DNA from: Candidatus Zhuqueibacterota bacterium | GTDB taxonomy: Bacteria > Zhuqueibacterota > Zhuqueibacteria > Oceanimicrobiales > Oceanimicrobiaceae | DNA: 64,000 nucleotides | Direction: 5' to 3' | Assembly (NCBI GenBank): GCA_029261995.1 | Contig: JAJDAF010000029.1 | Location: forward strand, 124,001-188,000 | Shown: piece after piece, positions 17,482 through 25,588 of the stretch | How the letters are laid out: every line of letters begins with the position of its first letter | How positions within the stretch are numbered: the first letter of the stretch is position 1 | Notes under the pieces: model-generated | What the model was told of the DNA's origin: nothing | What the model saw: the letters and a program-made list of their open reading frames with translations, nothing else | Databases searched by the model: none | Translations under genes and position numbers: made by a program

Positions 17482-18396
17482 TCAAGTGAAATCAAGTTCT
17501 TGCCCCACTGGGTCGGACGGCGTCAAGCAGCGCAGAATCGTCGGTGTGATGGTCTCAATCCGCGCAGCGCCAGGCAAAATGCGATCTTTCATTTTGCCCC
17601 AAACCATGGTCGGTACCGTGTTGGTCGTATGCGTAGCCACGCTTAGGTCCTCAAAATTGCCGTGGTCGCTGGTGACAATGATCGTGTGGGCCTCAAGATC
17701 CAGCACGGTGAGCAGGCGTCCGAGAAACGCGTCGAGTCTGCTGATTTCCTTGCCGGCAGCGGTCATGTCCTGGGCGTGGCCAATCATGTCCGTCAGAAAA
17801 TACTCGAACAGGCAAAAATCGACATCCTGGAGAATCGATGTAAGGATGTCAGCTGCTTCAGCAGGCGTCCTGATCGGCACTTCGAAGCCGAGCTTCTCGA
17901 GAAATTCGTTGCTTAAGTCGTGGGAAATGGCCTGGCGCTGCCATACGTGCGGAGTTATCATTCTGAAAGGAAAATCAGAGGCTTTGACGGCCCAAGTGGT
18001 CGCCGAAATTTTGCGTGGGGATCGTTCAAAGTATTCGGGCGAAAAAGCGTTGGCAAAGGTTGCGGTCAGTCCGCAATTTTGAAGCTTCAGAAAAATACTC
18101 TCTTCCGCCAATATCTTCTTCAGGCTAGTCGTGGGAAATCCTGGCAAATGCCGGCCTACCTGCTGGGCGGAGTTGACGCCGGTCAGCAAAGCCGTTTGGC
18201 CGGTGGCGCTTTGAGGCAGGCCTGGCATGGCCATCGAGGTATCGGTAGCCACAACACCGCCGTCAAGCGGCAGCGGCGCGGGGCGAAAAGGCTTGAATTG
18301 TCGAAAATGGACAGACGGAAAGCGTGCGAACGGATTCCTGGCCGGGTCGTTGTCGCCGATGCCGACACCATCGATAAAGAACAGGAGGATGGACAT
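17482..18396 (-). CDS. Alkaline-phosphatase-superfamily metalloenzyme (phosphoglycerate/phosphopento-mutase-like)
   Basis: 304 residues. FFIDGVGIGDND at the N-terminus gives the first metal Asp; LPQSATGQTALLTGVN supplies the candidate Ser/Thr nucleophile; EYFLTDMIGHAQDM gives Asp and His; IVTSDHGNFEDL gives the Asp-His pair, and THTTNTVPTMVWG the last His. This set matches the metalloenzyme domain of cofactor-independent phosphoglycerate mutase and phosphopentomutase, but the protein is much shorter than iPGM and the substrate is unknown. It starts 3 nt after the flippase-like gene stop. Confidence 0.8.
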   Translation of the reverse strand: MSILLFFIDGVGIGDNDPARNPFARFPSVHFRQFKPFRPAPLPLDGGVVATDTSMAMPGLPQSATGQTALLTGVNSAQQVGRHLPGFPTTSLKKILAEESIFLKLQNCGLTATFANAFSPEYFERSPRKISATTWAVKASDFPFRMITPHVWQRQAISHDLSNEFLEKLGFEVPIRTPAEAADILTSILQDVDFCLFEYFLTDMIGHAQDMTAAGKEISRLDAFLGRLLTVLDLEAHTIIVTSDHGNFEDLSVATHTTNTVPTMVWGKMKDRILPGAARIETITPTILRCLTPSDPVGQELDFT

Positions 18397-18399
18397 GCG

Positions 18400-19437
18400 T
18401 TAGCTGGCGCCGCTAAGTTTCTCCGGGTCCATTTCAGAATCATTATTCGAGCCGTGCTCCACGGCTTCTTTCTCGGAAACGGCGTCAGAAAAATGCAAAT
18501 TCTCGTGCCAGAAATAGAGCAGTCCGACGATGGTGAAGGGGATGGTGTTCATGGCGTGACTGATAACTGCAAAGCTGCCGGCATCGCTCTTGGCAACACC
18601 GAACAAGCCCAGACTCCAAATGCAAAATGCGTGGTAGGTGCCAACGAAGCCGGGCGATGACGGAATCATCAGGCCGATGCTGATAACCACCAGGACAACC
18701 AGAGCAGAATAGATATCAAGCCCGTACTTGATATCGAGATTGAAAATGAAGAATGAAATGTAAACCACAACCGCGTACAACAACCATACGCCCAGCGAAA
18801 GCAGCAGCACCATCAGATAGTGTTCGGACTTTTTGAATACCATGAATCCCTGCAAGAACGAACGGGCGATTTTCTGCACAACTTCATAGATTTTACCTGG
18901 CAGAATCTTGCTCAGAAAGGCCAGGGTGGCGTCGGTTTTCTCCATCAGCAGCACAATAAAAACAATGACGCCCACCGTGCCCGCGGAGATGACGTAGGCT
19001 CCGCGCTTGATGTTCTCCGGCAGTGGGTACAAGAACACCGTGATGGCCAGGACAAGCAGCAGCGAAAGAATATCAAGCAACCGGTCCACAACCACTGTTG
19101 CAAACGACGAGGTTTTGGAGATGTTTTGACTCTTGGCCAGAGCGTATGCGCGCAAAAACTCCCCCAAGCGCAGCGGGAAAATATTGTTGGCGGCGTAACC
19201 AATCATGAGCGCGGAAAACAGGGGGTGAACTTTCGTTTGCTTGATCGGCTCTATGAGATACTGCCAGCGTTTGGCGCGCAGCCAGTGGCTGGTCAGCATG
19301 GCCGCGATTGCGGGAAGCAGCCACTGATACTTCGCGTTCTGAATGGTGGCCAGCATTTCTTGAAAATTGACTTCTCTAAAGGCAAAGTAGACAAAAATCA
19401 GGCTAACGCCAATTCCGATAGCGATCCGAGCTTTCAA
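18400..19437 (-). CDS. Lysylphosphatidylglycerol-synthase-like / flippase-like integral membrane protein (UPF0104)
   Basis: About 345 residues with some eight hydrophobic helices. The SHWLRAKRWQYLI, FPLRLGEFLRAYALAK and IPSSPGFVGTYHAF segments are typical of the LPG_synthase_TM family; the soluble aminoacyl-transferase domain of MprF is absent, so a lipid flippase or transport role is more likely than synthesis. The start is the TTG at 19,437, six nt after AAGGA and just behind the ychF stop; the 34 upstream residues of the open frame lie inside ychF. Confidence 0.82.
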   Translation of the reverse strand: MKARIAIGIGVSLIFVYFAFREVNFQEMLATIQNAKYQWLLPAIAAMLTSHWLRAKRWQYLIEPIKQTKVHPLFSALMIGYAANNIFPLRLGEFLRAYALAKSQNISKTSSFATVVVDRLLDILSLLLVLAITVFLYPLPENIKRGAYVISAGTVGVIVFIVLLMEKTDATLAFLSKILPGKIYEVVQKIARSFLQGFMVFKKSEHYLMVLLLSLGVWLLYAVVVYISFFIFNLDIKYGLDIYSALVVLVVISIGLMIPSSPGFVGTYHAFCIWSLGLFGVAKSDAGSFAVISHAMNTIPFTIVGLLYFWHENLHFSDAVSEKEAVEHGSNNDSEMDPEKLSGAS

Positions 19438-19451
19438 GGTGAATCCTTTCT

Positions 19452-20540
19452 CTAAACATTGAAGCGGAACGTAATTACATCCCCGTTTTTTACAATGTAG
19501 TCCTTCCCTTCCAGGCGAAGAACACCTTGCTCCTTGCATTTGGCAAAGGTGACGAGTTCACTCAACTTCTCGAAAGCCACCACTTCTGCACGAATAAAGC
19601 CCCGTTCCATGTCCGAGTGGATGGCGCCGGCGGCGTTCTGTGCCCGCGTCTCCTTGCGGATGGTCCAGGCTCGCACCTCCTGCTCACCGGCTGTAAAAAA
19701 CGGAATCAGGCCCAGCAGGTCATAAGAGTGCCGAATCATCTTGTTCAGCGCGGGCTCCGTGATGCCCATTTCTTCCTGAAACGTAGCCTTGTCCTCATCC
19801 GGGAGCTGCGCAATTTCCATTTCCAAATTGGCGGAAAGGCAGAGCAACACCTTGTTCTTTCCTTCGGCAAGAGATCCGTACTTCTCCAGTAGGGCCGATT
19901 CCTGCTCGATCTCGTCTTCCCCAATATTCAAAACCATGACGACGGGTTTGGCGGTGAGGAACTGGAAACCTCGCAGTCGCTTTTCCTCTTCATCCGTGAA
20001 CTCCATCTCACGCAAGGGTATCTCAGACTCGACTGTACTGTAGCATCGCTGCAACAATTCCAATTCCTGTTGCAGTTCCTTGTCTTTGAGCTTCTTCACT
20101 TCTTTGGTCAGACGCTCGATTCTATTCTCGAGAACAGCCATATCCGAGAACAGAAACTCTTCTTCGATGATTGACCAGTCGCGGGCCGGATCGACGGCGC
20201 CTTCAGCATGAGGAACCATGTCGTTTTCGAACTGACGCAGCACGCAAAGGAGCGTATCTATGGTGCGCAGGTTTCCCAAAAATTGCTCCTGAAAGCCCTT
20301 GCGTTGCGTTGAGCCTTTAGACAACCCACCAATGTCGAGATACTCAATTGTCGTCTGGACTTTCCGACTGCCCTGAAAGAGGTGGTGCAGACGGTCCAGC
20401 CGAGGGTCAGGCACTTTGACAATGCTGAGATGGGCACTCTGTTTGCCTTTTGCCGCATGGTCGCCACCAGCGCTTTGCGTCAGGGCGCTTAACAATGTTG
20501 TCTTGCCGGATTGCTCCAAGCCGATAATTCCTATTCGCAT
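19452..20540 (-). CDS. ychF: YchF-family P-loop NTPase
   Basis: 362 residues, equal to the usual YchF length. P-loop GLEQSGKTTLL at the N-terminus; the nucleotide-specificity loop is VLNIGED, an Asn-x-x-Glu variant as in ATP-preferring YchF, not NKxD. A coiled-coil insertion covers roughly residues 130-170 and a TGS-like domain ends the protein (CKEQGVLRLEGKDYIVKNGDVITFRFNV region). The P-loop differs from the common GxPNVGKST, so this is a divergent member. It is linked to the ribosome and translation in other bacteria. Confidence 0.87.
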   Translation of the reverse strand: MRIGIIGLEQSGKTTLLSALTQSAGGDHAAKGKQSAHLSIVKVPDPRLDRLHHLFQGSRKVQTTIEYLDIGGLSKGSTQRKGFQEQFLGNLRTIDTLLCVLRQFENDMVPHAEGAVDPARDWSIIEEEFLFSDMAVLENRIERLTKEVKKLKDKELQQELELLQRCYSTVESEIPLREMEFTDEEEKRLRGFQFLTAKPVVMVLNIGEDEIEQESALLEKYGSLAEGKNKVLLCLSANLEMEIAQLPDEDKATFQEEMGITEPALNKMIRHSYDLLGLIPFFTAGEQEVRAWTIRKETRAQNAAGAIHSDMERGFIRAEVVAFEKLSELVTFAKCKEQGVLRLEGKDYIVKNGDVITFRFNV

Positions 20541-20749
20541 GGTTTCCGTTTGGTTAGTATCATAAAATCAACATTTTTGCAGAAAACTGCTATAACAGAA
20601 CAGCTGTCAGCGTGTGAAATACAGCACCTTCAGGATGGGCTGCGAGATGTTCCGAGAATCCGTTGCGATGGCCCCATTCCTGATTGGTTGCCGCTGTCTG
20701 CACGCCATTGATTTGTGAGGTTCAGTGCGCCAGAAAAGACCCGCGCGGA

Positions 20750-20792
20750 CCAAACAAAACGCCCCGAGCAGATATAACACCTGTGTCGGGGC
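20750..20792 (-). terminator. Intrinsic terminator of the cyclophilin gene
   Basis: GCCCCGA (20,761-20,767) and TCGGGGC (20,786-20,792) form the stem; on the minus strand it runs into GTTTTGTTTGG. It lies 25 nt past the cyclophilin stop. The rest of the gap to ychF (20,541-20,749) shows nothing definite. Confidence 0.65.
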
Positions 20793-20816
20793 ACATCATC
20801 GTCTTGTTCGCGGTGG

Positions 20817-21494
20817 CTACTTTTCCAGAATATCGACACGTGTGATCAAGTCGCCAACGGCAATCTGCTGCACGATTTCAAAGCCCTGAATCACTTTGCC
20901 AAACACCGAATAGGCGCCATCCAGCTGGGCAGTTGGCGCCAGCGTGATGTAGAACTGACTGCCACTCGACTCTCGTTTCGGGTTAACCTGATCTCCCTGC
21001 CGCGCCATGGCGACAGCCCCCAACTCATGAGGCAAGCCGATTTCCGCCGGCACTTTGTAGCCCGGCCCGCCGTTACCGCGCCCAAGCGGATCGCCACCCT
21101 GAATCACGAAACCAGGCACGACCCTGTGAAATGTCAGTCCGTCGAAAAAGCCTTGTCGGGCGAGAAAGACGAAGTTGTTGACATGGTGCGGCGCGTATTC
21201 GGCGTTCAAATCCATGACAATGTCACCCTTATCGGTGTGGACCGTCGCGATGTAGCTCTTGTCAAAGTCGATGGTCATCGCAGGTTCAGCTTGATAGTAG
21301 TCGGCGCGGTCACTAGCCCTCACATTGTCGAGCGGGCGCGCTCCGGTGTCCATCGTAGCCGGGACGTTTTGGGCTGGCTCTACCTCACGGTTCGCGGTTT
21401 CCTGATTTTGATTCTCGGGCTCCGCAGCTTCGCGGCCGCAACTCAGCAAGCCAACTAGCGTCAGAATTGCAAATACAGATAGAAGTTTACTCAT
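20817..21494 (-). CDS. Cyclophilin-type peptidyl-prolyl isomerase, lipoprotein
   Basis: About 225 residues. MSKLLSVFAILTLVGLLSC is a lipoprotein signal with LLSC at the lipobox, then a polar linker and a cyclophilin domain: GDIVMDLNAEYAPHHVNNFVFLARQGFFDGLTFHRVVPGFVIQGGDP with the catalytic Arg in FHRV, then SSGSQFYITLAP and FGKVIQGFEIV. It would assist folding in the periplasm. ATG 21,494 is preceded by AGGAAGGGG. It is divergent from pepD. Confidence 0.93.
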   Translation of the reverse strand: MSKLLSVFAILTLVGLLSCGREAAEPENQNQETANREVEPAQNVPATMDTGARPLDNVRASDRADYYQAEPAMTIDFDKSYIATVHTDKGDIVMDLNAEYAPHHVNNFVFLARQGFFDGLTFHRVVPGFVIQGGDPLGRGNGGPGYKVPAEIGLPHELGAVAMARQGDQVNPKRESSGSQFYITLAPTAQLDGAYSVFGKVIQGFEIVQQIAVGDLITRVDILEK

Positions 21495-21626
21495 CAAATG
21501 ACCCCTTCCTATTTGTTATGAACTTCTGGTTTTTCAGTTTCCTGCTCGAAAAGAACCCGCCAATGTAGCAAAGTGTCCAACCATTTTCAAGGACATTTTT
21601 ACCCAAAAGCGCTCGGGACAAAAAGC

Positions 21627-21655
21627 TTGCAAAAGCAGTGATGCCTGAGTATATT
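21627..21655 (+). promoter_or_regulatory. Sigma-70-type promoter of pepD
   Basis: TTGCAA (21,627-21,632) and TATATT (21,650-21,655) with a 17-nt spacer, 57 nt before the pepD start codon. Confidence 0.55.
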
Positions 21656-21711
21656 GCTCCTGAAAACACCACTCTTGATGCATATAAATCTACCATACAT
21701 TGGAGGACGGT

Positions 21712-23163
21712 ATGACATTCGTATCTGAACTGGATCCCAAAGAACTATGGGCACATTTCGACAAGATTCTGACCATTCCACGCGGGTCCAAGAACGAGAA
21801 AGCCATGGGCGAATATGTAATCAGCATCGCTGAGCGCAACGGGCTTTCTTACAAGAAAGATCAACTCGAGAGCATTGTTGTCAGCAAACCGGGCACGGCG
21901 GGCAAAGAATCGGCTCCCATTACCATTCTGCAGTCACACCTCGACATGGTGAACGAAAAGAACGCCGATGTCGAACACAACTTCGATACCGATGCTCTCA
22001 AACCACGACAGGAAGACGGCTATCTTTACGCCACCGGCACCACCCTTGGCTCAGACAATGGATTGGGCGTTGCCGCGTCTCTGGCCTTGATGGACAGCAA
22101 AAATGTAGCGCATGGCCCGCTCGAACTCCTGTTCACCGTGGACGAAGAAACCGGTCTCACCGGCGCCGGTGGCCTGGGCACCAACATGCTGCAGGGTCGA
22201 TGTCTGATAAACCTTGACACGGAAGAAGAAGGGTCGCTATACGTCGGCTGCGCGGGCGGCGCGGGCGTCAATATCAATCAGAAACTTGATTACACCGCAC
22301 TCGCTTCTGGTCATGCGGTGCTCGATCTGAAACTGCATGGCATGCGCGGCGGCCACTCCGGCGTCGATATTCATTTGCAGCGCGGCAATGCCGTCAAATT
22401 GCTGACACGCGCACTCATTGCCGCCCAGCGTGCTGTTGATTTTGAGCTTGCTAGCCTAACGGGTGGCAATATGCACAACGCAATTCCGCGGGAGGCATTC
22501 GCCACCATCGCGGTTGCACCTTCCAACAAGGACGCGCTCGAGAACGCCGTACGTGCAGAAATCTCAGCAATTCAGGCGGAATTCAAGCCCGCCGAGCCAG
22601 GCATGAGTTTTGACATCACGGCCGGGTCATCAGACAAGGTCATGACTTCCGAATGCGCGTACAGAGTCATGAACCTGATCAACGCTTTGCCGCACGGCGT
22701 CATTGCGATGAGTTATGATATACCCGAATTGGTTGAAACAAGCTCAAACCTTGCCTCGGTCAAGATCGAGGATGGCAAAATGCTGATTCACGTCAGCAAC
22801 CGTAGTTCCGTCGATTCAGCGATTCAGGCGCTGCAAACCAGCGTCGCCAGCATCGGAAAGCTTGGCGGAGCCGAAGTTGAAGAGGTTGAAGGCTATCCGG
22901 GCTGGAAGCCAGACCTCAACTCCAGAGTTTTGAAAATCGCAGAGCAAGTCCACAAAGAAGTTCTGGGAAAAGAGCCGGAGGTGAAAGCCATCCACGCGGG
23001 GCTGGAATGTGGCATCATTGGCGAAAAATACCCGGGGATGGACATGGTATCGCTTGGACCACAGATTGAATTCCCACACTCTCCTGACGAACGCTGTCGC
23101 ATTGGGTCGGTCGCGGATTTCTATAAACTGTTATTGGGTGTTCTGGAGCGACTGGCAAGTTAG
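21712..23163 (+). CDS. pepD: Aminoacyl-histidine dipeptidase (peptidase D, M20 family)
   Basis: About 483 residues. The M20 zinc-site series is clear: LQSHLDMVNEKN, GTTLGSDNGLGVA, TVDEETGLTGAGGL, LDTEEEGSLYVGCAGG and GLECGIIGEKYPGMDMVSLGP. The order and length fit PepD, a cytoplasmic metallodipeptidase acting on Xaa-His and other dipeptides. ATG 21,712 has GGAGG five nt upstream; the open frame also offers a TTG at 21,700 that overlaps this ribosome site. Confidence 0.95.
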   Translation: MTFVSELDPKELWAHFDKILTIPRGSKNEKAMGEYVISIAERNGLSYKKDQLESIVVSKPGTAGKESAPITILQSHLDMVNEKNADVEHNFDTDALKPRQEDGYLYATGTTLGSDNGLGVAASLALMDSKNVAHGPLELLFTVDEETGLTGAGGLGTNMLQGRCLINLDTEEEGSLYVGCAGGAGVNINQKLDYTALASGHAVLDLKLHGMRGGHSGVDIHLQRGNAVKLLTRALIAAQRAVDFELASLTGGNMHNAIPREAFATIAVAPSNKDALENAVRAEISAIQAEFKPAEPGMSFDITAGSSDKVMTSECAYRVMNLINALPHGVIAMSYDIPELVETSSNLASVKIEDGKMLIHVSNRSSVDSAIQALQTSVASIGKLGGAEVEEVEGYPGWKPDLNSRVLKIAEQVHKEVLGKEPEVKAIHAGLECGIIGEKYPGMDMVSLGPQIEFPHSPDERCRIGSVADFYKLLLGVLERLAS

Positions 23164-23184
23164 CTTTGAACCGAAGAGAAAAGT

Positions 23185-23223
23185 AAAAGCCCCGGCAAGG
23201 CGCCTGCCCCGGGGCTTTTTTTT
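23185..23223. terminator. Bidirectional terminator between pepD and the DUF2271 gene
   Basis: AAAAGCCCCGG (23,185-23,195) and CCGGGGCTTTT (23,209-23,219) are a perfect 11-bp stem followed by T in both directions. It serves the two convergent genes; the DUF2271 stop codon starts right at its edge. Confidence 0.88.
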
Positions 23224-24115
23224 ATTGACTGGAAACTTGAACATTCTTTGGAGGTTCCGGTGGCGTGGTGTCCGAGTTGCCCTCGGGTACCAGATTGATG
23301 TCGAAGCCGCTGGCCGTGTCTCCCGAAGCGAGCGTCTTGTTGCTGCTCCACGTCACAAAACCTTGCTTGGAACAGACAACTGAATATGAACCTGGCGTTA
23401 CGCTGGCAAAAGCATAATCTCCCGTGCTCAAACTCTGAGATTCGTATTGAACAGAGCCTCCCGACTTAAGCTGAACGAGCGCCCCGCTAACCGCCTGCCC
23501 GGAGCCATCCGCCGTTACGCGGCCAGCCAGGGAGGCGCTGCTGCTTGTGCCTGAGCCGCTGTAAACCAACTTCAAGCCCTTGAAATTAGCCTGGTCAGGT
23601 GGTGAGACGGTTTGGTCTCCACCGCCGACGGTGAACTCGATGGTCGTCCATTTGCCTGGTGGTTTGCCGCTGCTGGCTGAGTTATCTTCCGTAAACTCAA
23701 TCACAACCGTGTAGCGGCCGTCCGGCACCGTGTTGCCGTCGGCGTCGCTGCCGTCCCAGGTCGCAACATGGCTCTTATGGCTTTTACTGGTGGCGCTGGT
23801 CACTGCGTCAACCTTGTTGCCCCCGGATGCAGCCTTCCACTTGATCAAATGCTTTTCACGCTTCTTCGCCCAGACTTCCAGGGATTTGACAAACTGGCCG
23901 GCTGAATTTTCAATCCAAATAGCGCCGATATTCTTATTTGCGTACTTGCCGTCGTAGGAAACTGTCGTCACTTTCACTTCTGCCGTACCGCCCGCCGAGT
24001 CAGCTGTCTCAGGCACGCCAGCAATTCCCAACATGAAGATGATTAACGTTACGAACTCGAAAGAATCGCGTCTCCATCCAAAGCTCAAAATCCGTTTCTC
24101 TCTGATGCCGTCCAT
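23222..24115 (-). CDS. DUF2271 periplasmic protein with possible flavinylation motif and carboxypeptidase-regulatory-like domain
   Basis: About 297 residues. A signal/anchor (residues 20-40) precedes a DUF2271 domain (about 45-165) with the family's AIWIENSAGQFVKSLEVW, Trp-rich middle, HVATWDGSDADGNTVPDGRYTVVIE pattern. Within it DAVTSAT (103-109) fits Dxx(S/T)xAT, the kind of site at which ApbE attaches FMN to a Thr; an apbE gene lies in the same locus. Residues about 195-275 form a CarboxypepD_reg-like Ig fold, and the C-terminus is a short Pro-rich tail that may be the start of a lost fibronectin domain. ATG 24,115 follows GGAGG by six nt. It is divergent from the redox operon, with a sigma-54-like element upstream. 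Flavinylation is inference. Confidence 0.75.
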   Translation of the reverse strand: MDGIREKRILSFGWRRDSFEFVTLIIFMLGIAGVPETADSAGGTAEVKVTTVSYDGKYANKNIGAIWIENSAGQFVKSLEVWAKKREKHLIKWKAASGGNKVDAVTSATSKSHKSHVATWDGSDADGNTVPDGRYTVVIEFTEDNSASSGKPPGKWTTIEFTVGGGDQTVSPPDQANFKGLKLVYSGSGTSSSASLAGRVTADGSGQAVSGALVQLKSGGSVQYESQSLSTGDYAFASVTPGSYSVVCSKQGFVTWSSNKTLASGDTASGFDINLVPEGNSDTTPPEPPKNVQVSSQ

Positions 24116-24155
24116 TCTCTGCCTCCGTTGATGTCGTTTGAGATTGACGGGCATC

Positions 24156-24171
24156 AGCAAATTGTATGCCG
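24156..24171 (-). promoter_or_regulatory. Sigma-54-like promoter upstream of the DUF2271 gene
   Basis: On the minus strand CGGCAT, five bases, TTGCT: GG and GC are ten bases apart as RpoN requires, with two departures from consensus. It would start transcription near 24,145, about 30 nt before the ATG. Confidence 0.45.
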
Positions 24172-24446
24172 CAGGCCTCACCGCGAACAGCGGCGCCGCG
24201 AAAAGCATGCACATTGTGTGTAAGATTTTCTCTGGGTAGAGTAACTTCTACAGATACAGCGATCCCACAAAAGCCAGTCGGGCCTCAGATGATCTCAGCA
24301 AGAGACGAAAAATCGCATCAGCTTGACACAATCGTATTACAATACTGAAACCAAACCAACGAAACTGTGACCAACAGGCGCTCGAAGAAACAAACCTGAC
24401 GGAAAATTAGCCGAAGCGGCTCGATTGTGAGCACCGCTCTCTGGCC

Positions 24447-24462
24447 TGGCATGTCCTTTGCA
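24447..24462 (+). promoter_or_regulatory. Sigma-54 promoter of the redox operon
   Basis: TGGCAT, GTCCT, TTGCA: near-exact RpoN consensus with correct spacing. The predicted start near 24,474 gives a ~29-nt leader that includes GGAAGGAG before the ATG at 24,503. No competing sigma-70 promoter is convincing. Confidence 0.7.
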
Positions 24463-24502
24463 AAACGTGCCGGTTTCCACAAACGACCCAGGAAGGAGCT
24501 TG

Positions 24503-24862
24503 ATGACGACAAGAACGTGCTTCACAATACTATTCACTGCAACAGCCATTGCCCTGGCCGCGTGTCAAGGGCCGTTTCCATCATCATCCAAGCCCAACGT
24601 CCCTGACGACCACACAGACAGTATCAAAGGCGTCTTGCACAAAGCTGGGCAGGATGAACCCTACACCGAAGAAAGCGGATGCGCCGGCTCGGATTGCCAC
24701 AAGGACGACCTCGATGGCGGTGTTGGCGACCTGGACGGCGTAACCGTCATCGTGCCGTCGTGCTTTCAATGCCACGCTACTTTGTGGGAGGACGAAGACG
24801 ATGAACTGTCGGCAATGCAACTGTACAATGCAATCATTCAAACGAAGGAGGAGTTCAAATGA
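24503..24862 (+). CDS. Small c-type-cytochrome-like lipoprotein
   Basis: 119 residues. A lipoprotein signal ends in LAAC (Cys21). Two haem-c attachment-type motifs follow: a CxxxxCH (Cys60, Cys65, His66) and a classical CxxCH (Cys87, Cys90, His91). Both spacings are known among multihaem cytochromes. The rest is very acidic (DEPYTEESG, EDEDDE) with no recognisable cytochrome fold, so a miniature two-haem electron carrier on the outer side of a membrane is the best reading; metal binding is an alternative. ATG 24,503 has GGAAGGAG upstream. The stop overlaps the next start as ATGA. It is the first gene of the redox operon. Confidence 0.65.
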   Translation: MTTRTCFTILFTATAIALAACQGPFPSSSKPNVPDDHTDSIKGVLHKAGQDEPYTEESGCAGSDCHKDDLDGGVGDLDGVTVIVPSCFQCHATLWEDEDDELSAMQLYNAIIQTKEEFK

Positions 24863-25365
24863 AAACGACCATGCTTTCCCTGTTGACGGCGTTGCTTCTA
24901 TGCAGCCAGAGTTTCGCCAAAGACCGCGCTACTCCAGCAGCAGACTTTAGTGGCGTCACCAGTACTGGAGAGAAAATCAAGCTGTCGGCTTTCCGCGGCA
25001 AGGTTGTGGTTCTCGATTTCTGGGCAAGTTGGTGCGGCCCCTGCCGTAAGGAGTTTCCCTTTCTGATCAAGCTGTACAAGGAAATCAACAAAGGTGAGGC
25101 GCAGAACCTGGAGATTATCGCCATCAATCTGGATGAACACAGCGACAACATGCAAAAATTTCTGGCGAATCTGAAAACCGATGTTCCATTTCCAATTGTG
25201 CCAGACCCGAAGGGGGACTTGCCCAAAACCTTCAAGGTTGAAGGTATGCCGACCACTGTTTTCATCGACAAACAGGGCAACGTGCGTTTTCGCCACGTCG
25301 GATTCACAGAGAAAGACCGGTCGAAATACGTGAAACAACTCAACACGCTGCTGCACGAAAACTAG
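24859..25365 (+). CDS. TlpA/ResA-like thiol-disulfide oxidoreductase
   Basis: 168 residues. After a signal peptide (MKTTMLSLLTALLLCSQSFA) comes a thioredoxin fold with LDFWASWCGPCRKEFP (active-site Cys59 and Cys62) and the cis-Pro in VEGMPTTVFID. TlpA/ResA proteins reduce periplasmic Cys pairs, often in apocytochromes. Here it lies directly after a CxxCH lipoprotein and before a Cys-tailed lipopeptide, both plausible substrates. ATGA overlap upstream; ten nt to the DUF4266 gene. Confidence 0.92.
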   Translation: MKTTMLSLLTALLLCSQSFAKDRATPAADFSGVTSTGEKIKLSAFRGKVVVLDFWASWCGPCRKEFPFLIKLYKEINKGEAQNLEIIAINLDEHSDNMQKFLANLKTDVPFPIVPDPKGDLPKTFKVEGMPTTVFIDKQGNVRFRHVGFTEKDRSKYVKQLNTLLHEN

Positions 25366-25375
25366 GACGAGAACA

Positions 25376-25588
25376 ATGAGTTTAAAAACGCTGGTAATTC
25401 TTCTGGCTGCGATGGCTTGCTCCAGTTGCGTCACGGTGAAGCCGTGGGAGCGCGGCGAACTTTCCGACCCGATCATGATATTCGACGAGAACCCAATCGA
25501 CGCCGGAGTCCAGGAGCACTATCTCGACTACCGCGAAGGCTCGACGGGTGGCACGGGTGCACAAAGTGGAGGCTGCGGTTGTGGCTAG
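25376..25588 (+). CDS. DUF4266 small lipoprotein with C-terminal Cys pair
   Basis: 70 residues. A lipoprotein-type signal is followed by Cys18 and VTVKPWERGELSDP, the Cys-x-x-x-x-Pro-Trp-x-Arg-Gly block that I associate with DUF4266. A short middle with DENPIDAGVQEHYLDYREG leads to a Gly-rich tail that ends GGCGCG (Cys67, Cys69). The tail suggests metal binding, a redox-active pair or a modification site. No function is established to my knowledge. Its last codons contain GGAGG, which is the ribosome site of the following DUF3570 gene, so tail sequence and translation of the next gene are tied. Confidence 0.85.
   Translation: MSLKTLVILLAAMACSSCVTVKPWERGELSDPIMIFDENPIDAGVQEHYLDYREGSTGGTGAQSGGCGCG

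Noticed and set aside
24323-24328. TTGACA as a -35 box for the redox operon
   Set aside because: No acceptable -10 sequence at 16-18 nt downstream; the sigma-54 element nearer the gene is stronger.
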